A DNA stretch of 49,897 nt from CAZWHE01 sp964633825 (GTDB lineage: Bacteria > Planctomycetota > B15-G4 > CAYZWU01), in contig CAZWHE010000010.1 of assembly GCA_964633825.1 (NCBI GenBank), positions 1 to 49,897 of the forward strand. Direction: 5' to 3'. Below, one piece after another: positions 9,238 to 16,644 of this stretch (the stretch's first letter is position 1; each line of letters begins with the position of its first letter). A model generated the notes under the pieces. It was not told where the DNA came from. It made no database searches and saw nothing but the letters and a program-made list of their open reading frames with translations. A program made the position numbers and the translations under genes.

Positions 9238-9397
9238 GGGGAACACAATACGTAGTCACGCGTAGGGGGTATCTCGGGAATTTCGCCTGGACCACGGACG
9301 CAAGGGGTCTGCGAGCATAATCCGCAGGCTTCCATCTTTGCGAGGACTTGTTCGCAGACCCCTTGCGTCCGTGGTCTGGATAATTCTTGTGTCCCCC
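9238..9397. repeat. 160-bp palindromic element with GGGG(A)ACACAA ends and an internal 24-bp inverted repeat
   Basis: The outer ends are GGGGAACACAATACGTA (9238-9254) and TTGTGTCCCCC (9387-9397). Inside, 9291-9314 (ACCACGGACGCAAGGGGTCTGCGA) is matched exactly in reverse complement at 9352-9375 around a 37-nt loop. The element fills most of the gap between the sigma-factor start and the TfrA-like stop, ending 2 bp from that stop codon. It contains no open frame of note. The long GC-rich stem could also end transcription of the TfrA operon, though no T-tract follows. Terminal similarity to the palindrome at 5783-5820 suggests one element family, of REP or MITE type. Confidence 0.8.
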
Positions 9398-9399
9398 TC

Positions 9400-11073
9400 C
9401 TACCGCAGCGTTCCCAGGTAGTGCGTGGTGAGCTGGCGCTGCTTCACGTGCTCGAGCGTGTAGTCGGGAAGAAGCATGGGCGCTACGCGGTCGAGGCCGA
9501 CGCCCGTCTCCTCGAGCTCGGCGTGATATTTGACCACGTGATCGAGGCTCAGGCTTCCGTCCTTCGCATCATTCAGGGCGTAAGATCCGGCCGCCTTGCC
9601 CGAGATGCGGCCGAAGACCATGGTGTCGAGGAGCGAATTCCCCATGAGGCGGTTCTCGCCGTGGATGCCGCCGCCCACTTCGCCGGCCGAGTAGAGGCCG
9701 GGCACGCAGGTCGTGCCGTCGGCGTTGAACTCGATGCCGCCGTTCTGGTAGTGGAGCGTGGGGTAGACGAGCATCGGCTCTTCGGCGATGTCGATGCCGA
9801 AGCGTTCGAAGAGGATGTGCTTGCCCGGGAAGTTCTTCTCCACGTATCCCTTCCCCTCGAGGGTGTCGATCATGGGGCTGTCGAGCCAGACGCCGAACTT
9901 GCCCGTCGGCGTGGGAACGCCGAGACCGCGGCCCGCGCACTCGCGGATGAAGGACGCGGCCTCCACGTCGCGCGGCTCGCGCTCGTTGACGAACTGCTCG
10001 CCGTTGACGTTGAGGATGTTGGCCCCGGCGCCGCGGAACTTCTCGGTGATCAGGATCCCCTCGGCCTGTTCGGGGAAGACGACTCCCGTGGGGTGGTACT
10101 GGACGGTGTGGAGGAAGCAGACCGGCACGCCGGCGCGGTAGGCGATGACGATCCCGTCCCCCGTGGCGCCGTAGTGGTTGGTGGTCATGAAGTTCTGGAT
10201 GTGGAGCCGGCCCGAGCCGCCCGTGGCCATGATCACGGCCTTGGCCTTCACGATGAAGTACTCTTCCGTCTCCATGTTGTAGAAAACGGCCCCGGCGCAG
10301 TGGCCGTGCTCGTTCAGAACGAGCTCGACGGCGGGCGAGAACTCGAGCACGGTGATGTCGGCCGCCCGGTTGCGCACCTCGTCGCGCACGGTGCGCATCA
10401 TCTCGGCGCCCGTGATGTCGGCGGCGGAGTGCATGCGCTTGCGGCTCGTTCCGCCGCCGTGGAGGCTCTTCAGCCGCCCGTCGGGCCACTTGTCGAAGTT
10501 GCATCCCATCTCGAGGAGCCAGCGGATCACGTCGGGCGCCTCGGTGACGAGCTTCTCGACGAGCTCGGGCACGTTCTTGAAGTGGCCGCCGCCCATCACG
10601 TCGAGGTAGTGGAAGTAGGGAGAGTCCTTGTCTCCCTTGGTGGCGGCCTGGATGCCGCCCTCGGCCATCATCGTGTTGGCGTCGCCGTGGCGGAGCTTGG
10701 TCGCCATGATTACCTTCGCCCCCTGCTCCTGCGCGAGAAGGGCGGCCGATGAGCCGCCGCCTCCCCCGCCGATGACGAGCACGTCCGTCTCGTATTCGAC
10801 CGCGGCGAGGTCGATCTTGTCGGGATCGACGCGGCTGCGGGCTTCAAGAAGGTCGACCATCTCGTGGGCGATGTGATACCCCTTCGAGGGGCCGACCCGG
10901 ATCTCGCGGCGCCCCTCGTCCTTGGCGTCGGGGTGGAACTCCTTCAGGATGGCGGCCCGTTCGTCGAGCGACATGAACGGAACCTCTTCGTCCTTCTTTT
11001 TCGTTTCAACACGCGCGGGCCTCGTTTCGGCGACCTTCTTGATGAGCTCCTTGAGCGACTCCGGGTAGGGCAT
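9400..11073 (-). CDS. Fumarate reductase/succinate dehydrogenase flavoprotein (TfrA-like)
   Basis: 557 residues from ATG at 11073, preceded by GAGAGGTGGACA; an in-frame ATG at 11136 would overlap the next gene's end. After a charged N-terminal extension of about 95 residues comes the FAD Rossmann motif (VLVIGGGGGGSSAA, about 98-111), then HGGGTSRKRMHSAAD and the substrate-site block HTVQYHPTG (about 322-330), followed by GLYSAGEVGGGIHGENRLMGNSLL. These are typical of the fumarate reductase/succinate dehydrogenase flavoprotein family. No membrane-anchor gene follows. The partners upstream are a 2Fe-2S/4Fe-4S subunit and Hdr-like proteins, as in thiol:fumarate reductase and the MfrABE/SdhE type. 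Direction of catalysis and electron partner are not determined by sequence. Confidence 0.9.
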   Translation of the reverse strand: MPYPESLKELIKKVAETRPARVETKKKDEEVPFMSLDERAAILKEFHPDAKDEGRREIRVGPSKGYHIAHEMVDLLEARSRVDPDKIDLAAVEYETDVLVIGGGGGGSSAALLAQEQGAKVIMATKLRHGDANTMMAEGGIQAATKGDKDSPYFHYLDVMGGGHFKNVPELVEKLVTEAPDVIRWLLEMGCNFDKWPDGRLKSLHGGGTSRKRMHSAADITGAEMMRTVRDEVRNRAADITVLEFSPAVELVLNEHGHCAGAVFYNMETEEYFIVKAKAVIMATGGSGRLHIQNFMTTNHYGATGDGIVIAYRAGVPVCFLHTVQYHPTGVVFPEQAEGILITEKFRGAGANILNVNGEQFVNEREPRDVEAASFIRECAGRGLGVPTPTGKFGVWLDSPMIDTLEGKGYVEKNFPGKHILFERFGIDIAEEPMLVYPTLHYQNGGIEFNADGTTCVPGLYSAGEVGGGIHGENRLMGNSLLDTMVFGRISGKAAGSYALNDAKDGSLSLDHVVKYHAELEETGVGLDRVAPMLLPDYTLEHVKQRQLTTHYLGTLR

Positions 11074-11098
11074 TGTCCACCTCTCTTGTGTCTTTGCT

Positions 11099-11839
11099 TT
11101 ACAGGTATTCCTTGTCTTCGGGCCGCCACGATTCATCCGCCATGGCCGGCTCCATTTCGCGGTTCACGTAGAGCTCTTTGAGCTCTCCTTCGGCCGTCTC
11201 CTTCAGCCGGCCGAGGGACTCGGTGTATTTCCCGTCGGCGATCTGCTTCACCATGTCGTCGCAGTGCCGGGATCTGGGCGCCAGACAAGCTCCCCGGATG
11301 CGGCGCACCATCTGGGCGATGTGGTACTGGGCCATCTCGGCCATGCACCGCGTCGCGCAGAGACCGCACTGGATGCAGTCGAAGGAGAGCTCGGCCGCCG
11401 CTTCCAGGTCGCCCCTCTTGATGGCGGCCACGTAGTCCATGACGGGCACGTCCATGGGGCAGACCTTGGTGCAGGCGTTGCAGGCCACGCAGCGGAAGAG
11501 CTCGGGGTAGGCCTTGAACACGTCCTCGTGGCCGCTAGCCGACCCGGCGTTCCACACCGCCCTGTTGGCGGGGAAGAAGGGAAGCTGGGCCAGGTACATG
11601 TCGGGCTCCACCACGGTCTGGCAGGCCAGGCCGACGCGGATGTGGTAGTCGCCGGGCTTCCGGTAGACCGTGCCGCATGCGCCGCAGATGCCTCCCCGGC
11701 ACCCGCAGCCGCGGATGAACTTGTACCCGGCGTATTCCATCGCCTTCATGATGGTGAGCGACTCGGGGACTTCGTACTTCTTGCCCATGACGTGGATGGG
11801 GATGTTCTGCTCTTTCGCTTCAACGGCCTCTGTGCTCAT
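11099..11839 (-). CDS. Fumarate reductase iron-sulfur subunit (TfrB N-terminal type)
   Basis: 246 residues. The N-terminal ferredoxin fold has CGCRGGICGACG (45-56) and a later Cys73 for a 2Fe-2S centre. Two four-Cys motifs follow, CVACNACTKVC (117-127) and CIQCGLCATRC (155-165). The cluster set is larger than a plain electron relay and matches subunit B of thiol:fumarate reductase, in which an HdrB-like part is fused; here that part is the separate upstream gene. It passes electrons between the flavoprotein at 9400-11073 (25-bp gap) and the CCG-domain protein at 11899-12771. The start at 11839 has only a weak GAAAGG-type ribosome site. Confidence 0.9.
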   Translation of the reverse strand: MSTEAVEAKEQNIPIHVMGKKYEVPESLTIMKAMEYAGYKFIRGCGCRGGICGACGTVYRKPGDYHIRVGLACQTVVEPDMYLAQLPFFPANRAVWNAGSASGHEDVFKAYPELFRCVACNACTKVCPMDVPVMDYVAAIKRGDLEAAAELSFDCIQCGLCATRCMAEMAQYHIAQMVRRIRGACLAPRSRHCDDMVKQIADGKYTESLGRLKETAEGELKELYVNREMEPAMADESWRPEDKEYL

Positions 11840-11898
11840 TGTTTTCTCGACCTTTCGACCAGGGGTTGCGTTCCTTCATCGGTTTATGTCTTTGGTCC

Positions 11899-12771
11899 TT
11901 ACAGAACTTTTTCCTTCAAGAGCGGCTCGGCGCCGGGGTGGTTGAGCTCGAACCGGCAGACACAGGGGTCGGCCCCCAGGGCCACGGCCATCAGCTGTGT
12001 GATGTAAAACGTGGGAAGCTCATTCAACCCCTCCCTCTTTTCGAGGGCGGCGGCCTGTTTCCTGCTGATGTTGTATTCGCAGAGCGGGCAGCTCGACACG
12101 ACGGCCTCGGCGCCGTTCTCAATCGCCGACGCAATGACATCGGCCACGGCGTCCTCGACAGCGTCCGGATTGCCGAGCACCTGGTAGGAGCCGCAGCACT
12201 GAACGGATCCCGCGAAACGGACCGGATCGGTGCCCAGAGCCTCGAGGCAGTCGTGGAGAACGGTGGGGGCCTCGGCCGAGTCGATGGCGGCCTCGTCGGG
12301 CCGCGTGAGGGTGCAGCCGTAATAGGGCGCCGTCTTCAGCCCCTTGAGCGGCACCTTGACCGTTTCCTTCACCTTGTCCCAGCCGATCTCGTCGCGGAGA
12401 AAGTCGAGGATATGCATAACCCTGACCTCGCCGGAGTAATCGCTCTCTTCCTCCATGAAGGTGTTGATCGTCTCCCGCTTCTCCTCGTTGTCGCGCATGA
12501 CGAGGTTGGCGCGCGTCAGGGTGTTGTAGCACATGGAGCAGAGGGTGAGCATCTTGTCGTACCCGGCGTCCTTGGCCCGGATCAGGTCGCGGACAGGCGC
12601 GAGGAGATGAAGGAGGTCGTCGTCGGCGAGTGAGAAGACGACGCCGCAGCAGTTCCAGCGCTCGAGCTCGTCGAGCTCCACGCCGAGAGCGTTCAGCGCT
12701 GCGATGCCGGCCTCTTCGAGGTTCCGGGCCTTGGTCTTCAAGGTACAGCCTGGGTAGTAGCAGATCTTCAT
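11899..12771 (-). CDS. Heterodisulfide reductase subunit B-like protein (two CCG domains)
   Basis: 290 residues with two CCG repeats: first C9, C41-C42 (WNCCGVVFS), C78 and C81 (CSMC), then YYGCTL, QCCGSYQ and SCPLCEYN. In HdrB these cysteines hold noncubane iron-sulfur clusters that reduce a disulfide. In methylmenaquinol:fumarate reductase and SdhE-type enzymes a related subunit links the flavoprotein to quinone. The context (HdrC-like upstream, fumarate reductase A and B downstream) supports an electron entry or exit module for the TfrAB pair. The natural partner, whether a thiol/disulfide, menaquinone or another protein, cannot be told from sequence. Confidence 0.88.
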   Translation of the reverse strand: MKICYYPGCTLKTKARNLEEAGIAALNALGVELDELERWNCCGVVFSLADDDLLHLLAPVRDLIRAKDAGYDKMLTLCSMCYNTLTRANLVMRDNEEKRETINTFMEEESDYSGEVRVMHILDFLRDEIGWDKVKETVKVPLKGLKTAPYYGCTLTRPDEAAIDSAEAPTVLHDCLEALGTDPVRFAGSVQCCGSYQVLGNPDAVEDAVADVIASAIENGAEAVVSSCPLCEYNISRKQAAALEKREGLNELPTFYITQLMAVALGADPCVCRFELNHPGAEPLLKEKVL

Positions 12772-12811
12772 GGTCTTCCTCGGTACGAAATCGGTGAAAC
12801 CTCGGGATTTC

Positions 12812-13219
12812 TCAGGAAGTGTTTTTTCTGAAACAACCGACGAGGGCGATCTGGGGCATATCGGCCAGCACCTCTTCGGGGATCTCGTTCGGCTCGACGC
12901 GGTTCGTGTTCTCCCTCAGGAAGAGCTGGCGGATCGCTTCCATTATTCTGGGAATCTCGATCCCGCGCGGGCAGCGTGCATAGCACGTGTTGCACGTGGC
13001 GCAGAGCCAGACAGTGTTGGCGTCAATGATCTTTTTTTTCAGCCCGAAGTGGGAGAGAAGCATGATCTGCCGCGTGGTGAGATCCATCTTGTCCGTCATG
13101 GGACATCCGCCCGTACAGGTGCCGCACTGCATGCACTTGTGGACGCTGTCTCCCGAGATCTCGTCGAGCTTCCGGACGAACTCCTTGTCAAGACTCTTGT
13201 CGGATATCTTCAAAGTCAT
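12812..13219 (-). CDS. Heterodisulfide reductase subunit C-like 4Fe-4S dicluster protein
   Basis: 135 residues with two motifs for 4Fe-4S centres, CMQCGTCTGGC (29-39) and CATCNTCYARC (73-83), the second followed by P and RGIEIP as in HdrC. No membrane segment is visible, so it should be a soluble relay. It is the first gene of the minus-strand run 13219-9400, with a 40-bp gap to the HdrB-like gene. The upstream sequence up to 13620 is a divergent intergenic region shared with the NuoEF-like gene, so both electron-transfer blocks may be co-regulated. Confidence 0.88.
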   Translation of the reverse strand: MTLKISDKSLDKEFVRKLDEISGDSVHKCMQCGTCTGGCPMTDKMDLTTRQIMLLSHFGLKKKIIDANTVWLCATCNTCYARCPRGIEIPRIMEAIRQLFLRENTNRVEPNEIPEEVLADMPQIALVGCFRKNTS

Positions 13220-13620
13220 GGTTTGCCTCTGTGAGACAGCGGTTGATCGTTTAAAAAGAGACCTGCAATGATAAAGGGCCGGGCCGCGAGTTCAAGGCGA
13301 CTCTGATAAATTTTGATATTTGATAAATCCTATACACATTAATGAAATTAATACCTTTTTCAGGCGATGGCGATCGTGTTCCCTTCCTGCTCGTCATGAA
13401 GGCCCGCGAAAGGAACGGACCCGGTCTTTATCGTGGCGAGATCGTCCAAGCTCGGTGCAGGAAAAATTTCACTTTCAGGAGATTTTCTTGCAAAAGAACG
13501 GGGATTGTGGGACGATTCTGGCTCGATTTTGATGCTTTGGATGACAGAACGTATTGATTTTGCAGACCTTCCACCTTTCCATTCTCCCTTCAAGACGGCC
13601 TTTGCCCACTGCGTAGTATT
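13220..13620. other. Divergent intergenic region with AT-rich core
   Basis: This 401-bp gap separates the HdrC-like gene (minus) from the NuoEF-like gene (plus). The part at about 13303-13355 is strikingly AT-rich for this window and holds a direct repeat of TTTGATA (in TTTTGATATTTGATAAATC) and ATTAATGAAATTAAT at 13338-13352. Both suggest promoter or operator DNA, but I cannot place confident -35/-10 pairs. From about 13360 to 13620 weak open frames exist on both strands without ribosome sites or recognisable products; I regard it as non-coding, perhaps a long 5' leader of the NuoEF-like gene. Confidence 0.5.
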
Positions 13621-16116
13621 GTGATTTCTCCACGCCCAGACCTCAAAACCACCTCTTTCCGGGCCTCGGTTGTCGACGAAGTCATCGGTCGCTATCCCCA
13701 CGGCGAGTCGAGCCTCATCATGGTTCTCCAGGATGTCCAGCAGTCGTTGAATTACCTGCCCGAAGAAGCCGTCAATGCCGTGGCCCGCGGTCTCGGTGTT
13801 CCGCGGAGCAGGATTTATTCGGTGGCGTCCTTTTACAAGAGCCTCTCCCTCGAGCCGAAGGGCGAGCACCAGGTCGACGTCTGCACGGGCACGGCCTGCC
13901 ACGTACGCGGCGCGGGGAGGCTGATCAACCAGCTTTCAAGCGAGCTCGGGATCGGGCCGGGGGAAACGACAAAGGACCTCGCCTTCTCCCTCGACACCGT
14001 GCACTGCGTGGGGGCCTGCGCTCTCGGGCCGGTGACCGTGCTCGACGGTGATGTTTTGGGTGAGATGACGCCGCGAAAGCTCGCGAAAGCGATCGGGAAA
14101 CGCCGCTCTCCCGAAGAAGGCGAGACCGCGGCCGCCGCGCACTGTGAAGAGTGCGCGGCAGGGGTCGGGCGGCGGCTTCCCGGAACCTCGGCAGCAGAGG
14201 GTTTGGAAAGGGTGACCACTTTCGAGGAGCTCGAAGACCTCCGCCGGAGGCTGCATGCCGAACGAGAGCAACAGACGACCGTGCTTTCCGTCTGCGCGGG
14301 GAGCGGGTGCCGGGCTCTCGGTGCCGAAAAACTGATCAACACCCTTCGCGAAGGGCTTTCCCGGGCCGGCCTGGAAGACTCGGTCCGTGTTCAGGCGAAC
14401 GGGTGCCACGGGTTCTGCGAACAAGGGCTTCTCGTCGTTGTCCGGCCGCAGGGCGTTCTTTACCAGAAGGTGACGCCCGAAGATGTTCCCCGCATCATCG
14501 AAAAGACTCTCGAGAAGGGCGAGATCATCGACGATCTCCTCTACGAGGATCGGGGAGAAAAGATCGCGCTCGAGAAGGATATCCCTTTCTATGCAAAGCA
14601 GAATCGCCTCCTCATGAGCCGAAACGCCCATCTCGATCCTCACAGCATCGAGGATTACATCGCCGCCGGCGGTTACTCTTCTCTTGCAAAGGTCCTGAGC
14701 TCGATGGAACCCGATGACGTGATCAGCAAGGTGGAGCGCGCCGGCCTCCGCGGCCGGGGCGGCGCCGGTTTCCAGGCGGCGCGCAAGTGGGCTTCCTGCC
14801 GGAAGAATCGCGCCGACAGAAAATTCATCCTCTGCAACGCCGACGAAGGGGACCCGGGCGCTTTCATGGACTGCTCCCTTCTCGAAGGGAATCCCCACTC
14901 CGTGATCGAAGGTATGATCATCGGCGCTTACGCCATAGCGGGATCGCCGTCCGCGGGGATGAAGTCGGGCTCAACGGCCGGTCCGGCAAACGGCAAAGAC
15001 GGGGCCGTCCGCGCGGAAGGCTATGTCTACGTCCGGCACGAGTATCCCAGGGCCGTGGCCAATCTCGAGATCGCCCTCGTCCAGGCCCGCGCCGCCGGCC
15101 TTCTCGGCGATAACATCCTCGGCTCGGGCTTTTCCTACGACATCCGCATCAGCCGGGGCGGAGGGGCTTTCGTGTGCGGCGAATCGACGGCGCTCATGGC
15201 CTCGATCGAGGGGAAGGTGGGCGAGCCGCGCGCCAAGTATATCCACACGGCCGAGGCCGGCCTCTTCGGAAAGCCCACTGTGCTCAACAACGTGGAGACC
15301 TGGGCGAACGTTCCCGTCATCATCGAGAAGGGCGCAGAGAGTTACGCCTCCGTGGGAAGCGCAAAGAGCAAGGGAACGAAGATCTTCTCCCTCGTGGGAA
15401 AGGTGAACAACACCGGCCTCGTCGAGGTGCCCATGGGAATCGCCCTGCGCGAGATCGTTTTCGGGATCGGCGGCGGAATCCCGGGCGGCCGGAAGTTCAA
15501 GGCCGTCCAGACGGGCGGGCCCTCGGGCGGCTGCGTGCCCGAGTCGCTTCTCGACATTCCCGTCGATTTCGACGAGCTGACGAAAGCTGGCTCCATGATG
15601 GGCTCGGGCGGCATGATCGTCATGGACGAGGAGACGTGCATGGTCGACGTGGCCCGTTACTTCATAGAGTTTCTGGGCGAGGAGTCGTGCGGCAAGTGCG
15701 CGGCCTGCAGGCTCGGTCTCGAAAACATGGAAGAGATCCTGGGCCGCATCTGCCGTGGCGGCGGGGCCGAGGGGGACATCGCCCGTCTCGAAAAGCTCTT
15801 CACCGTCCTCGACGAAGGTTCCCTCTGCGGCCTGGGTAAGAGCGCGGCCAATCCCGTGCGGAGCACGGTGAAACACTTCCGCGACGAGTACGAAGCCCAC
15901 ATCCGCGAGAAGAGATGCCCGGCCGGTGTCTGCCGGGCGCTGATCACGTTCAGTATCGACGATTCGTGCACGGGATGCGGCATCTGCCTGAAGGACTGCC
16001 CGCAGGGCGCCATCTCGGGCGAGAAGAAGAAACTGCACGTCATCGACGAGGAGAAATGCGATCGCTGTGGAATCTGTCTGGCGGGGTGCCGGTTCGATTC
16101 CATTGTGAGGATATAG
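13621..16116 (+). CDS. NuoE-NuoF fusion: NADH-binding electron-transfer flavoprotein with ferredoxin domain
   Basis: 831 residues. Order: NuoE-like thioredoxin-fold 2Fe-2S domain (C88, C93, C129, C133); a second thioredoxin-like 2Fe-2S domain (C225, C230, C262, C266), as at the N-terminus of HndC/HydB proteins; the NuoF core with the NADH/FMN glycine-rich GLRGRGGAGF, the SLBB part and the 4Fe-4S motif ESCGKCAACRLG...CGLG; and two C-terminal 4Fe-4S motifs (CTGCGICLKDC, CDRCGICLAGC). It should exchange electrons between NAD(H) and ferredoxin-type partners. NuoE and NuoF are usually separate genes. A low-complexity insert (AGMKSGSTAGPANGKDG) interrupts the NuoF core just before GYVYVRHEYP. The GTG start lacks a clear ribosome site, so the start is uncertain. 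Confidence 0.9.
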   Translation: MISPRPDLKTTSFRASVVDEVIGRYPHGESSLIMVLQDVQQSLNYLPEEAVNAVARGLGVPRSRIYSVASFYKSLSLEPKGEHQVDVCTGTACHVRGAGRLINQLSSELGIGPGETTKDLAFSLDTVHCVGACALGPVTVLDGDVLGEMTPRKLAKAIGKRRSPEEGETAAAAHCEECAAGVGRRLPGTSAAEGLERVTTFEELEDLRRRLHAEREQQTTVLSVCAGSGCRALGAEKLINTLREGLSRAGLEDSVRVQANGCHGFCEQGLLVVVRPQGVLYQKVTPEDVPRIIEKTLEKGEIIDDLLYEDRGEKIALEKDIPFYAKQNRLLMSRNAHLDPHSIEDYIAAGGYSSLAKVLSSMEPDDVISKVERAGLRGRGGAGFQAARKWASCRKNRADRKFILCNADEGDPGAFMDCSLLEGNPHSVIEGMIIGAYAIAGSPSAGMKSGSTAGPANGKDGAVRAEGYVYVRHEYPRAVANLEIALVQARAAGLLGDNILGSGFSYDIRISRGGGAFVCGESTALMASIEGKVGEPRAKYIHTAEAGLFGKPTVLNNVETWANVPVIIEKGAESYASVGSAKSKGTKIFSLVGKVNNTGLVEVPMGIALREIVFGIGGGIPGGRKFKAVQTGGPSGGCVPESLLDIPVDFDELTKAGSMMGSGGMIVMDEETCMVDVARYFIEFLGEESCGKCAACRLGLENMEEILGRICRGGGAEGDIARLEKLFTVLDEGSLCGLGKSAANPVRSTVKHFRDEYEAHIREKRCPAGVCRALITFSIDDSCTGCGICLKDCPQGAISGEKKKLHVIDEEKCDRCGICLAGCRFDSIVRI

Positions 16117-16195
16117 GTTTTTAGCCCATCTGACCGTTGCTGTGTGAGTTCCGGACTGAAGGGCCTGTCGAAGTTTTTTTGAGGAGTTTTTTGAA

Positions 16196-16474
16196 ATGGT
16201 CAAGACAATTTACGTTGGAAACCTGCCCTTCAGTGCATCGGAAGAAGAAATTCGCGAGCTTTTTTCCCAGCACGGCACTGTCCACCAGGTCAAGCTGATC
16301 ACTGATCGTGAAACAGGAAGGCCCCGCGGTTTCGGTTTCGTCGAAATGGACCCCGAGGAAGCCGACAAGGCGATCGAGGCCCTCAACGGAGCCGATATGG
16401 GCGGCCGTGATCTCAGGGTCAACGAAGCGAGACCGCGCACGGAGCGTGGTTCCCGCGGCGGCGGAAGCTGGTAG
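16196..16474 (+). CDS. Small RRM-type RNA-binding protein
   Basis: 92 residues, preceded by GAGGAG at 16182-16187. It is a single RNA-recognition motif: RNP2 is IYVGNLPF (residues 5-12) and RNP1 is RGFGFVEM (about 43-50), followed by a short Arg/Gly tail (RGSRGGGSW). Bacterial proteins of this size are single-stranded RNA binders, often cold- or stress-induced in cyanobacteria and other phyla. It lies between two large electron-transfer genes on the same strand, 79 bp after the NuoEF-like stop, and probably has its own regulation. The RNA target is unknown. Confidence 0.93.
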   Translation: MVKTIYVGNLPFSASEEEIRELFSQHGTVHQVKLITDRETGRPRGFGFVEMDPEEADKAIEALNGADMGGRDLRVNEARPRTERGSRGGGSW

Positions 16475-16482
16475 TTTTCCCG

Positions 16483-16511
16483 AGCGGCCCGCATTGACGA
16501 ATAAGGCCGCT
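16483..16511 (+). terminator. Possible weak terminator after the RRM gene
   Basis: AGCGGCC (16483-16489) pairs with GGCCGCT (16505-16511) around a 15-nt loop, starting 9 bp after the RRM stop. The stem is followed by TAAATAT instead of a run of T, so termination would be inefficient. Confidence 0.3.
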
Positions 16512-16537
16512 TAAATATCGATATCGAATTGACAGAG

Positions 16538-16583
16538 GCCCGGCCGGCTTTCGCTGCAGCGTGGCGGCGGAAGCCGGACCGGC
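16538..16583 (+). repeat. Imperfect 17-bp inverted repeat upstream of the NuoG-like gene
   Basis: The arm 16538-16554 (GCCCGGCCGGCTTTCGC) pairs with 16567-16583 at 14 of 17 positions around a 12-nt loop. It lies in the leader before the NuoG/MvhD-like gene and covers an in-frame GTG at 16561, which makes that codon an unlikely start. It may be a stability or attenuation hairpin, or a member of the GC-rich repeats seen nearby. No T-tract follows. Confidence 0.45.
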
Positions 16584-16644
16584 TGTTCGACTCATGCCCG
16601 GAAGCTTCATCATTTCCCGCTCCGGGCCGGACCGGCAAGCGACA

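Noticed and set aside
13360..13902. A 180-codon minus frame in the divergent region before NuoEF
   Set aside because: It overlaps the conserved NuoE domain and has no ribosome site or recognisable product.
14971..16203. A 410-codon minus frame across the NuoF and RRM starts
   Set aside because: It overlaps conserved NuoF cluster motifs and the RRM start, and codes for no recognisable domain.
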